From Oceaniferula spumae (GTDB lineage: Bacteria; Verrucomicrobiota; Verrucomicrobiia; Verrucomicrobiales; Akkermansiaceae), in contig NZ_AP026866.1 of NCBI RefSeq assembly GCF_042849255.1, positions 3,286,001 through 3,350,000 on the forward strand: a DNA stretch of 64,000 bases, in the 5' to 3' direction. Made by a program: the position numbers and the translations under genes. Of this stretch, positions 33,434-41,086 are shown piece after piece. Under the pieces are notes generated by a model, which was given only the letters and a program-made list of their open reading frames with translations, was not told the origin of the DNA and did not search any database. Position 1 is the first letter of the stretch. Each line of letters begins with the position of its first letter.

Positions 33434-35266
33434 ATGGAAACGAAAAAAAAGAGTCTATGGCCGTGGCTGACGGCCATGGTCAGCGGACTGTTGCTGGCGC
33501 TTTGTTTCCCTGATTGGAATCTATCTGGTCTGGTCTGGGTGTGGATGCTGTTGTTGCTTCCCGCGATCTGGAGGGGGAATAAAAAACGCTACGGCTTCGG
33601 CATCGCCTATGTCGCCGGACTCGTTTTTTGGGCGATCAACCTGAAGTGGCTGTGGACCGTCAGTGGTCTCGGCGCGATGGTGATGGCCGCATTTCTCGCA
33701 TGTTATTTCGGGCTATGGGGGATGATCGCGGTCAGTTTCGGAAATCCGTGGAGGAAACGCGCCCCTAAAGCCGATCAACTTGTCAAAGGTGGAGCCATCC
33801 AACAGAAAATAGCTGCCAAACAATCTGGCAAGAAGTCAGGTCTGTTAGGAGGGGTGCTGGATGATTCTTTCCTCTCGCTCAAATTTGCATTCATCAATGG
33901 CGCCGCGTGGGTGGGGTGTGAATGGTTACGTGGATGGTTGTTTACAGGATTCAGCTGGAATGGTCTGGGTGTTGCTTTTCATGACACCCCAGTGTTGGCA
34001 CAGGCTGCCGATCTAGTTGGTGTCACAGGACTCGCTTTCATGCCCGTCTTCATGAGCGCGGTGATCATTCAGACGGGTCGCAGACTGGGTGCCGAAGCTC
34101 AGACTGGAAAGCTTAGACCTCGTCTCGACTTCAGCGTGGCAGCGCTGCTGTTAGCACTGCAGTTCTGCTACGGCGTCTGGAGGGTGAAGAATGTCAACGG
34201 CTGGGAAGCCGATCGAGTTCGAATCCTGTTAGTCCAGGAAAATATCCCCCAAGATATCAAGTGGGAACCGAAGGCGAGTGCCGATATCAGGCAGGGTTAT
34301 GCCGATTCCACCGCCGCTGCAATTGAGAAGTTGGAGAAAGAAAATGTCGAACAGCTTCAGCAAAATGCCAACGGAGACGAAGTGGAACTCAAGAGCCCCG
34401 ACCTCGTAGTATGGCCTGAAAGTGCTCTCCCTTTGCCTCTACTTTTTGCCGAAAACCACGAGGGTTATTTCATTTATGGAGAAACCAGACATGTGCTGGA
34501 AAATGAGGTGCGCACACTTGGGAACTTCACCTTGATCGCCGGTATGAACGAGTTCGAGGCGGACTTCGATGGAACTTTGGCCAATTTCAAAGAAGGGGGG
34601 CAACAGTATAACTCCATCGCCGCCATGAAGCCCGGGGGGGAACTCGATCGAAACATCGATACCTACCGTAAGATCCACTTGGTTATCTTTGGCGAGTATA
34701 TTCCCTTCGTCGAACAGCTGCCGTTTTTACGCGACATTTTCAAATTCTCAGCAGGTGCAGACTTCGCAGGTGGTTTCACTCCAGGCACATCCACGGAGCC
34801 CCTCACCGTGCCAGTGGGGGATGGCGAAGTGCAGTTGATTCCAACGGTGTGTTTCGAGGACGGCGTTGGTAGGCTGACCCGAAAATTTGTTAGGCAGGCA
34901 CCCCAAGTCATCGTCAACGTGACCAATGACGGCTGGTTCAAACAAAGCGAAGCCGCCGTTCAGCACATGGCCAATGCCAAGTTTCGCGCCATCGAACTGC
35001 GCCGCCCGATGATCCGCAGCGCCAATACCGGTGTCAGTGCCATCATCTCGGCCACCGGTTCCTCAGCTGATCCCATCACAGGAGACCGACAAGTGATCGA
35101 GGATGAAAACGGCAGTCCCTTTGTGCGTGCCAGTTATTACGGTCACGCCTACGCACCTAAGAAAGGGCAGTTCACCCTCTATGCCATCGCGGGGGATTGG
35201 TTCAGTTTCCTGATGATTGGACTGACCTTGTTCGGCATGGTGCGCGCGCGGTTAAACAGGGCGTAA
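33434..35266 (+). CDS. lnt: Apolipoprotein N-acyltransferase
   Basis: Adds the third acyl chain to the N-terminal Cys of lipoproteins in the inner membrane. It has an N-terminal group of about six to seven membrane helices (residues 10-250), then a nitrilase-like domain with catalytic Glu in VVWPESA (about 327), Lys in YRKIHLVIFGEYIP (about 412) and Cys in PTVCFEDG (about 472), and a final membrane helix. The 610-residue length includes an unusual insertion between the first helices (about 110-145). Follows the phosphohexomutase gene with 33 bp and may be co-transcribed. Confidence 0.93.
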   Translation: METKKKSLWPWLTAMVSGLLLALCFPDWNLSGLVWVWMLLLLPAIWRGNKKRYGFGIAYVAGLVFWAINLKWLWTVSGLGAMVMAAFLACYFGLWGMIAVSFGNPWRKRAPKADQLVKGGAIQQKIAAKQSGKKSGLLGGVLDDSFLSLKFAFINGAAWVGCEWLRGWLFTGFSWNGLGVAFHDTPVLAQAADLVGVTGLAFMPVFMSAVIIQTGRRLGAEAQTGKLRPRLDFSVAALLLALQFCYGVWRVKNVNGWEADRVRILLVQENIPQDIKWEPKASADIRQGYADSTAAAIEKLEKENVEQLQQNANGDEVELKSPDLVVWPESALPLPLLFAENHEGYFIYGETRHVLENEVRTLGNFTLIAGMNEFEADFDGTLANFKEGGQQYNSIAAMKPGGELDRNIDTYRKIHLVIFGEYIPFVEQLPFLRDIFKFSAGADFAGGFTPGTSTEPLTVPVGDGEVQLIPTVCFEDGVGRLTRKFVRQAPQVIVNVTNDGWFKQSEAAVQHMANAKFRAIELRRPMIRSANTGVSAIISATGSSADPITGDRQVIEDENGSPFVRASYYGHAYAPKKGQFTLYAIAGDWFSFLMIGLTLFGMVRARLNRA

Positions 35267-35293
35267 AAAAACCGCACGACCAAAGCCGTGCGG
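35263..35293 (-). terminator. Terminator of barrel gene 1
   Basis: CCGCACGAC and GCCGTGCGG form a stem with one mismatch, and read on the minus strand it is followed by a T run. It lies just behind the first array gene and also overlaps the stop codon of lnt. The same stem sequence recurs behind most array genes. Confidence 0.85.
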
Positions 35294-35320
35294 GTGGGGG
35301 CGAGATTGTATTGATATATG

Positions 35321-36043
35321 TTAGAAGTTGAATCGAGCACCCAGTTCATACTGAATTTCGCCGTCGATGTTGATGTTGTCGACGCCGTGGCTATCAAGAC
35401 CGTCACCGAGGTTGGCATCGTCCATAATAATGTAGCGAACACCGCCAAACAGCTCAAATGATTCGCTGAAGTTGTATACCAAACCGGCAAAGATATGGCC
35501 GTAGAATACAACATCGGAGTCGTCATGATTGACTTCCGGGTCACCAGACTCCACGTGGGTGAGATCAGCGTCAACGATAGCCACACCTGCACCTGCACCG
35601 ACGTACCAGTTCAAATTACCGGTGACTGCACACTCGAATTTGTAGTTCAATGTGATCGGGATGATACTCATCTCGAGATCATAACTTTCAAATCCAGGGA
35701 TGTTGGTTACCGGTCCAGTGTGATCATTGTTGAAATTTGGATCATTACCGGAAAGTGCATTTTTAGAGATATCGTTTTCGGTATATCCTACTTCCAAATA
35801 GAATGCATGAGAACAGCTGCTGTCTGAGCACTTGCGCTCTACACCGAAGTGAAGGGTGTAGATTCCCTCGTCCCATTCGTCGCCATCGACGACTCCGGCG
35901 GAGCCGCCTGCAAACCAGCTCCAAAGGCAGGATGCAGCTGGTGGTGGAATGACTTCTTTTCCTTTAGAGGAATAGTCGGATCCGGCTTGGGCAGCTGTGG
36001 CTAGTCCGAGACCGGTAAGTAATGTCAATGCGGTATTTTTCAT
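35321..36043 (-). CDS. Outer-membrane barrel protein, array copy 1
   Basis: A 240-residue protein. Start at 36043, with MKNTALTLLTGLGLATAAQA as signal peptide and mature N-terminus GSDYSSKG. The mature part carries the array signature: CLWSWFAGGSAG, DEGIYTLHFGVERKC, SHAFYLEVGYTE, IPITLNYKFECAVTGNLNWY, IFAGLVYNFSESFELFGGVR, and ends ELGARFNF with a terminal Phe, as outer-membrane barrels do. It has several Cys (CLW, ERKC, DSSC) that may pair. Probably an eight-strand barrel; function unknown. Its own promoter and terminator are recognisable. Confidence 0.8.
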   Translation of the reverse strand: MKNTALTLLTGLGLATAAQAGSDYSSKGKEVIPPPAASCLWSWFAGGSAGVVDGDEWDEGIYTLHFGVERKCSDSSCSHAFYLEVGYTENDISKNALSGNDPNFNNDHTGPVTNIPGFESYDLEMSIIPITLNYKFECAVTGNLNWYVGAGAGVAIVDADLTHVESGDPEVNHDDSDVVFYGHIFAGLVYNFSESFELFGGVRYIIMDDANLGDGLDSHGVDNINIDGEIQYELGARFNF

Positions 36044-36055
36044 AACAATGGCATT

Positions 36056-36082
36056 GGTATCATGAGTAAAATATAAGGACAA
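36056..36082 (-). promoter_or_regulatory. Predicted promoter of array copy 1
   Basis: On the minus strand, TTGTCC at 36077-36082 and GATACC at 36056-36061 are spaced 15 bases, and the -10 ends 12 bases before ATG. This is the weakest of the six matches but follows the same layout. Confidence 0.4.
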
Positions 36083-36140
36083 GCTGATAGTGTAGCTTCA
36101 GGCTGCTCTGGGATAAGGAGGGGAATTTGCGGTTGGCACG

Positions 36141-36169
36141 AAAAACCCGCACAGCCAAAGCCGTGCGGG
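36141..36169 (-). terminator. Terminator of barrel gene 2
   Basis: The stem CCCGCACAGCC / GCCGTGCGGG (imperfect) with a T run on the minus strand lies behind the second array gene. It is nearly identical to the terminators of copies 1, 3, 4 and 5. Confidence 0.85.
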
Positions 36170-36196
36170 TCAGATTCAATTTATGTGTGGTAGGAC

Positions 36197-36871
36197 TTAG
36201 AAGTTGAAACGTGCACCAAGCTCGAAGTGCAGATCGCCGTCCATTGAAAACTCGTCTTCACCGCTGGCGAATCCAAAAGCACCGATGTCCAGATCGGGAT
36301 CATCCATAAAGATGTAGCGGACACCGCCAAAGATTTCAAACGACTCGCTGACGTTGTACACCAAACCGGTGAACACATGGGCGTAGAAGAGGGTGTCATC
36401 AAACGATTGACCGGGAGCCTGGACATGACTTGCATCTGCATCATAAAGTGCGATACCTGCACCTGCTCCAACGTACCAATTCAGATTGCCGGTAAGTGCG
36501 CACTCATACTTGTAGTTGAGGGTGATTGGGATGATTTCCACTTCGACATCGTAAACCAGGGAAGCTGGGCCACCGGGTGCGGTGGCGATGCCGATTTCGC
36601 CGTCTTTTTCAGTGTAACCAACCTCTAGGTAAAATGCGTGGGAGCAGTCGCTGCCAGGGCATTTGCGCTCGGCTCCAAGATGCAGGGTGTAAATTTCCTC
36701 GTCCCAGTCGCCGGAGACGTAGCCGCCAGAGCCGCCTGCAAACCATGTCCAGAGACATGAGGGGGCTGGTGGTGGAATCACTTCTTTGCCTTTAGACGAG
36801 TAATCGGATCCGGCTTGAGCTGCAGTAGCGAGCGCAAGACCAGTTAGTAATGTTAATGCGGTATTTTTCAT
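36197..36871 (-). CDS. Outer-membrane barrel protein, array copy 2
   Basis: A 224-residue paralogue. MKNTALTLLTGLALATAAQA is the signal peptide and the mature N-terminus is GSDYSSKG. It shares CLWTWFAGGSGGYVSGDWDE, EIYTLHLGAERKC, SHAFYLEVGYTE, IPITLNYKYECALTGNLNWY and the C-terminal ELGARFNF. Differences from copy 1 concentrate in the middle loops (for example GIATAPGGPASLVYDVEVEI and SHVQAPGQSFDD), as expected of surface loops. Predicted barrel in the outer membrane. Confidence 0.8.
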   Translation of the reverse strand: MKNTALTLLTGLALATAAQAGSDYSSKGKEVIPPPAPSCLWTWFAGGSGGYVSGDWDEEIYTLHLGAERKCPGSDCSHAFYLEVGYTEKDGEIGIATAPGGPASLVYDVEVEIIPITLNYKYECALTGNLNWYVGAGAGIALYDADASHVQAPGQSFDDTLFYAHVFTGLVYNVSESFEIFGGVRYIFMDDPDLDIGAFGFASGEDEFSMDGDLHFELGARFNF

Positions 36872-36881
36872 AACACTGCAA

Positions 36882-36909
36882 CGTCTATATTAATATTCGT
36901 CAGGTGCAA
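36882..36909 (-). promoter_or_regulatory. Predicted promoter of array copy 2
   Basis: TTGCAC at 36904-36909 and TAGACG at 36882-36887 on the minus strand are spaced 16 bases; the -10 ends 10 bases before ATG 36871. This places the expected transcript start within about five bases of the start codon. Confidence 0.55.
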
Positions 36910-36911
36910 AC

Positions 36912-36940
36912 AAAAACCCGCACGGACGTTGCCGTGCGGG
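36912..36940 (-). terminator. Terminator of barrel gene 3
   Basis: CCCGCACGG and CCGTGCGGG form a perfect stem with a short loop, with AAAAA before it on the plus strand, which is the T run on the minus strand. Behind array copy 3; it nearly abuts the promoter of copy 2. Confidence 0.9.
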
Positions 36941-36969
36941 TCCAGAGCTTGCGAGCTTACGCGTGTTTA

Positions 36970-37629
36970 TTAGAAATTGAAACGTGCGCCCAACTCGTAG
37001 TGCACATCTTCATCGAGCGAGAGGGCTTCGTCGTAGCCAGCTACATCAGGATCATCCATGAAGATATAACGTGCGCCCCCGTAGATCTCAAAGGACTCGC
37101 TGACATTGTAAGTCAGACCGGCAAAGATGTGGCCGTAGAACACAGTGTCGTCCCAGCTGCCGTCGACGTTTTGACCACTGATGTCGAGGTCAACGAGAGC
37201 GACGCCAACACCGGCACCGACATACCAGTTCAGATTACCAGCCAGCGAACACTCGTACTTGTAGTTCAAAGTGATAGGCACGATCCGTGCTTCAAAATCA
37301 TGCTCGTTGACGAAGACTGCAACTGGTGGATCTGGAACGAAGACAATGTCGAAAGTTTCGTCTTTCTCGGTATAGCCAACTTCCAAGAAGAAGGCGTGTG
37401 AACCACAAGGATTGTCAGCACACTTGCGTTCGATACCAATGTGCAAGGTGTAAATATCCTCGTCCCAGTCATCACCGTCTATTTGTCCATAAGAACCACC
37501 GGCAAACCACGTCCAGAGACATGATGGAGCAGGAGCTACGGGAATGGGTTGGGGGGAGTAGTCGGATCCTGCTTGAGCCATCGTTGCGAGGCCAAGACCA
37601 GCGAGTATAGTTAATGCGGTATTTTTCAT
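36970..37629 (-). CDS. Outer-membrane barrel protein, array copy 3
   Basis: A 219-residue paralogue. Start at 37629 gives MKNTALTILAGLGLATMAQA as signal peptide. The array signature is intact: CLWTWFAGGSYGQIDGDDWD, EDIYTLHIGIERKC, SHAFFLEVGYTEKD, IPITLNYKYECSLAGNLNWY, HIFAGLTYNVSESFEIYGGA and the end ELGARFNF. Close to copy 4, with which it shares the GQIDGDDWDEDIYTLH segment and the ERKC/ERTC...NPCGSHAFF Cys spacing. Outer-membrane barrel, function unknown. Confidence 0.8.
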   Translation of the reverse strand: MKNTALTILAGLGLATMAQAGSDYSPQPIPVAPAPSCLWTWFAGGSYGQIDGDDWDEDIYTLHIGIERKCADNPCGSHAFFLEVGYTEKDETFDIVFVPDPPVAVFVNEHDFEARIVPITLNYKYECSLAGNLNWYVGAGVGVALVDLDISGQNVDGSWDDTVFYGHIFAGLTYNVSESFEIYGGARYIFMDDPDVAGYDEALSLDEDVHYELGARFNF

Positions 37630-37639
37630 AACGCCTGAC

Positions 37640-37667
37640 ATTATAACATGCCAAATTAATGGATCAA
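37640..37667 (-). promoter_or_regulatory. Predicted promoter of array copy 3
   Basis: TTGATC at 37662-37667 and a perfect TATAAT at 37640-37645 on the minus strand are spaced 16 bases. The -10 ends 10 bases before ATG 37629. This is the best match to the vegetative consensus in the array. Confidence 0.7.
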
Positions 37668-37694
37668 TAAAAAGCTAGAGCTCTTGTCTTCAAT

Positions 37695-37724
37695 AAAAAA
37701 CCCGCACGGCCAGAGCCATGCGGG
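37695..37724 (-). terminator. Terminator of barrel gene 4
   Basis: CCCGCACGGC and GCCATGCGGG form a stem with one mismatch; AAAAAA on the plus strand gives the T run on the minus strand. Behind array copy 4. Confidence 0.85.
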
Positions 37725-37752
37725 TCAGATTGTATTTTGCTAGTAAGGTTGA

Positions 37753-38391
37753 TTAGAAGTTGAAGCGTGCGCCCAACTCATAGTGAACTTCGTCGTCAAG
37801 TGGGGAGTCAACGCTGAATACATCGTCCATGTAGATGTAGCGTGCACCACCGTAAACTTCGAATGCTTCGCTTACGTTGTATACAAGGCCGGCGAACACG
37901 TGTGCGTAGAAAGCTGTGTCGTCATCAGAGTCGTTGACGAAAGGACCGTCAACATCGATTTCGGCAAGAGCAATACCTGCACCTGCACCAACGTACCAGT
38001 TAAGATTGCCGGTAAGGGCGCACTCGAACTTGTAGTTAAGAGTGATTGGAATGATCTCTGCACTGATGTCGTGAGGAGCCAGAGCTGTAGGGCCGTTAGG
38101 TCCTGCAACAAGCTGAGTGGTCTCGTTTTCAGTGTATCCAACTTCCAGGAAGAAGGCGTGTGAACCACATGGGTTGCCAGCGCATGTGCGCTCGATACCA
38201 ACGTGGAGTGTGTAGATGTCCTCGTCCCAGTCGTCTCCGTCGATCTGACCGTAAGAACCACCAGCAAACCATGTCCAGAGACATGAAGGAGCGGGTGCTA
38301 CGGGAATAGATTTGGCGGAGTAATCGGAACCGGCCTGCGCTGCGGTAGCGAGAGCAAGACCTGCGAGTAATGTAATTGCGGTATGTTTCAT
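37753..38391 (-). CDS. Outer-membrane barrel protein, array copy 4
   Basis: A 212-residue paralogue. Start at 38391 gives MKHTAITLLAGLALATAAQA as signal peptide, mature N-terminus GSDYSAKS. It shares CLWTWFAGGSYGQIDGDDWD, IPITLNYKFECALTGNLNWY, VYNVSEAFEVYGGARYIYMD and the end ELGARFNF with its neighbours. It is the shortest of the six; the missing residues are in the loop near the dipeptide MDDV before the last strand. Barrel in the outer membrane by inference. Confidence 0.8.
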   Translation of the reverse strand: MKHTAITLLAGLALATAAQAGSDYSAKSIPVAPAPSCLWTWFAGGSYGQIDGDDWDEDIYTLHVGIERTCAGNPCGSHAFFLEVGYTENETTQLVAGPNGPTALAPHDISAEIIPITLNYKFECALTGNLNWYVGAGAGIALAEIDVDGPFVNDSDDDTAFYAHVFAGLVYNVSEAFEVYGGARYIYMDDVFSVDSPLDDEVHYELGARFNF

Positions 38392-38402
38392 AACGGGCGG
38401 CG

Positions 38403-38430
38403 AGTCTATCTGGTTTTTCCGATGTGGCAA
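38403..38430 (-). promoter_or_regulatory. Predicted promoter of array copy 4
   Basis: TTGCCA at 38425-38430 and TAGACT at 38403-38408 on the minus strand are spaced 16 bases. The -10 ends 11 bases before ATG 38391, again predicting an almost leaderless mRNA. Confidence 0.6.
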
Positions 38431-38478
38431 CTAGAACTATTCATGAATTATGACAGAATCATTCATACTCAATGAATG

Positions 38479-38512
38479 AAAAAAAGACCCGCACGGCATT
38501 CCGTGCGGGTCT
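38479..38512 (-). terminator. Terminator of barrel gene 5
   Basis: AGACCCGCACGG and CCGTGCGGGTCT form a perfect 12-bp stem around CATT, with A-rich sequence before it on the plus strand, giving the T run on the minus strand. The strongest terminator of the array. Confidence 0.93.
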
Positions 38513-38537
38513 GGGTAAAGTTGGTTATTTTTTCAGA

Positions 38538-39206
38538 TTAGAAGTTGAAACGGGCACCCAGTTCGAAGTGAACGTCTTCATCGAGGGTGTAATCGTCAGA
38601 GAGTGTGCCGCCACCGAGTTCAGGGTCATCCATGAAGATGTAGCGGACCCCACCGAAGACTTCGAAGGACTCGCTGACATTGTATGTGAGGCCTGCAAAG
38701 ATGTGCGCATAGAAGACGACATCATCTTCAGACTGGGATTGCCTGATGGAACCACCCTGCGTGAAGGTAGTGAGCGATTGTTTGCAATCGACGAGAGCAA
38801 CACCTGCGCCGGCACCTACATACCAGTTCAAGTTTCCAGTTAGATTGCACTCATACTTGTAATTGAGAGTGATTGGAATTACCTCACACTCGAATTTGAA
38901 TTCGCGTAAGAAGTCTCCGATGAACGCATCAAAGCTATCTTCCTTTTCGGTGAAACCGACTTCCAGATAGAGCGCATGTGAGCAGTCGCTGCCTGGGCAT
39001 TTGCGTTCGGCTCCAATGTGCAGAGTGTAGATTTCCTCGTCCCAGTCGCCAGAGACGTAGCCACCTGATCCTCCTGCAAACCAAGTCCAGAGACAAGATG
39101 GTGCGGGCGGAGCTACAGGCATGGATTTTGCGGAGTAGTCGGAACCGGCTTGCGCAGCAGTAGCAAGAGCAAGGCCGGTGAGTATGGTTAATGCGGTATT
39201 TTTCAT
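38538..39206 (-). CDS. Outer-membrane barrel protein, array copy 5
   Basis: A 222-residue paralogue. Start at 39206 gives MKNTALTILTGLALATAAQA as signal peptide, mature N-terminus GSDYSAKS. It shares CLWTWFAGGSGGYVSGDWDE, EIYTLHIGAERKC, IPITLNYKYECNLTGNLNWY, IFAGLTYNVSESFEVFGGVR and the end ELGARFNF. Its variable loop (SLTTFTQGGSIRQSQSED) differs strongly from the other copies. Closest overall to copy 2. Confidence 0.8.
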   Translation of the reverse strand: MKNTALTILTGLALATAAQAGSDYSAKSMPVAPPAPSCLWTWFAGGSGGYVSGDWDEEIYTLHIGAERKCPGSDCSHALYLEVGFTEKEDSFDAFIGDFLREFKFECEVIPITLNYKYECNLTGNLNWYVGAGAGVALVDCKQSLTTFTQGGSIRQSQSEDDVVFYAHIFAGLTYNVSESFEVFGGVRYIFMDDPELGGGTLSDDYTLDEDVHFELGARFNF

Positions 39207-39216
39207 AACGCTTTGC

Positions 39217-39246
39217 ACTCTACCATTTATTATCAGCGGATGGCAA
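39217..39246 (-). promoter_or_regulatory. Predicted promoter of array copy 5
   Basis: TTGCCA at 39241-39246 and TAGAGT at 39217-39222 on the minus strand are spaced 18 bases. The -10 ends 10 bases before ATG 39206. Confidence 0.5.
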
Positions 39247-39305
39247 TAATGGATCCGATGAAAAATGAAGTGTTTGGAGGGGGGCTCACGGTGGGTTTTT
39301 GGAGA

Positions 39306-39342
39306 AAGAAAAACCCGCTCGGTGTCGTCACCGAACGGGTTT
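39306..39342 (-). terminator. Terminator of barrel gene 6
   Basis: AAACCCG...CGGTG and CACCG...CGGGTTT pair with small mismatches around TCGT or nearby bases, with an A run before it on the plus strand. The stem sequence differs from the other five array terminators, suggesting copy 6 is the oldest or an independent unit. Confidence 0.8.
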
Positions 39343-39366
39343 CACAAACCTAGTTTATCCTATATG

Positions 39367-40047
39367 TTAGAAATTGAAGCGGGCGCCAATTTCAAGATGC
39401 AGATCACCGTCGGGGCTTTGATCGTCCTCGATAGGTGCACCGGTAAAGAAGTCAGGGTCGTCCATATAGACGTAACGAACTCCTCCATAGATTTCGAATG
39501 CTTCACTGACGTTGTATGTTAGGCCGGCAAAAATGTGGGCGTAGAAAACGGTGTCGTCTTGCGAGCCGCCGTTAACGAGTTTAACAAATCTGCCGGAAAT
39601 CTCAGCATCATAGAGAGCAATACCAGCACCAGCTCCGATGTACCAGTTTAGATTACCCGTTAATGATTGCTCATACTTGTAGTTTAGCGTGATCGGGATA
39701 ATTTCGACATCGTAGTCGATTCTGCCACCGAAGGAGATGATCTTCTCTGAAAGGGCGGACGAGAGCCCGAAGTTTTCTGAATCATTCTTCTCGGTGTATC
39801 CTACTTCGAGATAGATAGCATGGGACGCGTCACTGCCTGGGCATTTACGCTCAGCGCCTAAGTGAAGCGTATAAATGTCTTCGTCCCAGTCACCGGACAG
39901 ATAACCGCCGGAGCCACCTGCGAACCATGACCAGAGACAGGATGGGGCTGCGGCTTGTGGCATTGCTTTAGCTGAATAGTCCGATCCAGCTTGGGCGGCA
40001 GTAGTTACTGCGAGGGCAGTAAGTAAGGGGAGTATAGTAGTTTTCAT
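39367..40047 (-). CDS. Outer-membrane barrel protein, array copy 6
   Basis: A 226-residue paralogue and the most divergent one. Start at 40047 (MKTTILPLLTALAVTTAAQA) is chosen by alignment with the other copies; the frame is open for 33 codons upstream but that stretch is not signal-like. It keeps CLWSWFAGGSGGYLSGDWDE, DIYTLHLGAERKC, IPITLNYKYEQSLTGNLNWY (with Q in place of the Cys found in other copies) and the end EIGARFNF. Unlike copies 2-5 it contains the TGTTAG hexamer. Confidence 0.8.
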   Translation of the reverse strand: MKTTILPLLTALAVTTAAQAGSDYSAKAMPQAAAPSCLWSWFAGGSGGYLSGDWDEDIYTLHLGAERKCPGSDASHAIYLEVGYTEKNDSENFGLSSALSEKIISFGGRIDYDVEIIPITLNYKYEQSLTGNLNWYIGAGAGIALYDAEISGRFVKLVNGGSQDDTVFYAHIFAGLTYNVSEAFEIYGGVRYVYMDDPDFFTGAPIEDDQSPDGDLHLEIGARFNF

Positions 40048-40057
40048 AACACCCCGT

Positions 40058-40085
40058 ATTTTATAGTTAAAGGGCTTACGCTCAA
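40058..40085 (-). promoter_or_regulatory. Predicted promoter of array copy 6
   Basis: TTGAGC at 40080-40085 and TAAAAT at 40058-40063 on the minus strand are spaced 16 bases. The -10 ends 10 bases before ATG 40047. Confidence 0.55.
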
Positions 40086-40285
40086 GAATATATGTGGTAA
40101 AATGTTGGATTGTAATTGTAATTACAGATGCTTTGACGAATGCCACTGTTATCTAACGCATGCAGTGATGTTGTTAGTAGATGTGAGATATATGTTAGAA
40201 TTAACCTATAACGTGACTGGCAAGACTGTCTAATGCATCTGCTGATTTGATGCGACAGGATGCAGGCACTCGATGACCACGAGAT

Positions 40286-41059
40286 TTAGCGAATGACCCC
40301 GCGTTCGCTGGTGCGAATAAAGTCGATTAAACGCAGCACGTGTTGGTCTTCATCGAGACCTTCGGCTTGTAGCTCTTTTACCAGAGAGTCCAGACTGTAT
40401 TTCTTGTGAAGAAACAGCTTCTTGTAGGCGTTTTTAATCGCACGCCTCGAGTCTTCGCTGAATCCACGCCGTTGCAGGCCCACTAAGTTAGGGCTTCTGA
40501 CAGCAGCTGGGTTTCCATCGACGATCATGTAGGGAGGGACGTCTTGCACGATTTTGGTGCAGCCTCCTACAAGGGAGTGTTCACCGATGTGACAGAACTG
40601 ATGTGCTCCGGAGAGGCCTGAAATGATCGCGTAGTCACCTACCGTGCAGTGGCCTCCGAGAGTGCCGTTGTTCGATAGAATGCAATGGTTGCCTACCTGA
40701 CAGTCGTGCGCCACATGAGAGTAGGAGAGGAATAAATTGTGATCACCTATGCGGGTGGGAATTTCCTCGGTAGTGCCGCGGTGGATGGTGGTGTTCTCGC
40801 GGAAGGTGTTGTGGTCGCCGATATGTAGCGATGTCGGTTCCCCAACATATTTCAAATCCTGAGTGATCTGGCCAATGGCAGAGAAGGGGAAGAAGGTATT
40901 GTTCTCACCGATGGTGGTGTGGCCCTCAATGACAACATGAGATTTTAGCACACTACCCTTGCCGATAGAAACATTGGCCCCCACCACACAGTAGGCACCA
41001 ATCTCCACACCGTCAGAGATTTCCGCGGCGGAGTCGATGATAGCAGATGGGTGTATCAT
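40286..41059 (-). CDS. lpxA: UDP-N-acetylglucosamine acyltransferase
   Basis: First committed-pathway acyltransferase of lipid A synthesis; transfers a hydroxyacyl chain from acyl carrier protein to UDP-GlcNAc in the cytoplasm. A 257-residue left-handed beta-helix built of hexapeptide repeats begins at once (MIHPSAIIDSAAEISDGVEI). The catalytic His lies in SYSHVAHDCQVGNHC (about residues 115-130) and the GxxGG-type IGEHSLVGG turn follows. The C-terminal 60 residues form the helical cap. It is 27 bp downstream of lpxC/fabZ in the same operon. Confidence 0.95.
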   Translation of the reverse strand: MIHPSAIIDSAAEISDGVEIGAYCVVGANVSIGKGSVLKSHVVIEGHTTIGENNTFFPFSAIGQITQDLKYVGEPTSLHIGDHNTFRENTTIHRGTTEEIPTRIGDHNLFLSYSHVAHDCQVGNHCILSNNGTLGGHCTVGDYAIISGLSGAHQFCHIGEHSLVGGCTKIVQDVPPYMIVDGNPAAVRSPNLVGLQRRGFSEDSRRAIKNAYKKLFLHKKYSLDSLVKELQAEGLDEDQHVLRLIDFIRTSERGVIR

Positions 41060-41086
41060 TAGTTCAGGAAGTCGAGGTGTCAGGGA

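Noticed and set aside
35263..35293. Terminator of lnt
   Set aside because: The stem has a T run only on the minus strand, so it serves the barrel gene; on the plus strand the bases after the stem are G-rich.
36141..39342. Regularly spaced near-identical short repeats that could suggest a CRISPR-like array
   Set aside because: They are palindromic terminator stems placed behind each paralogous gene, about 700-1000 bases apart, with genes between them and T runs on the minus strand.
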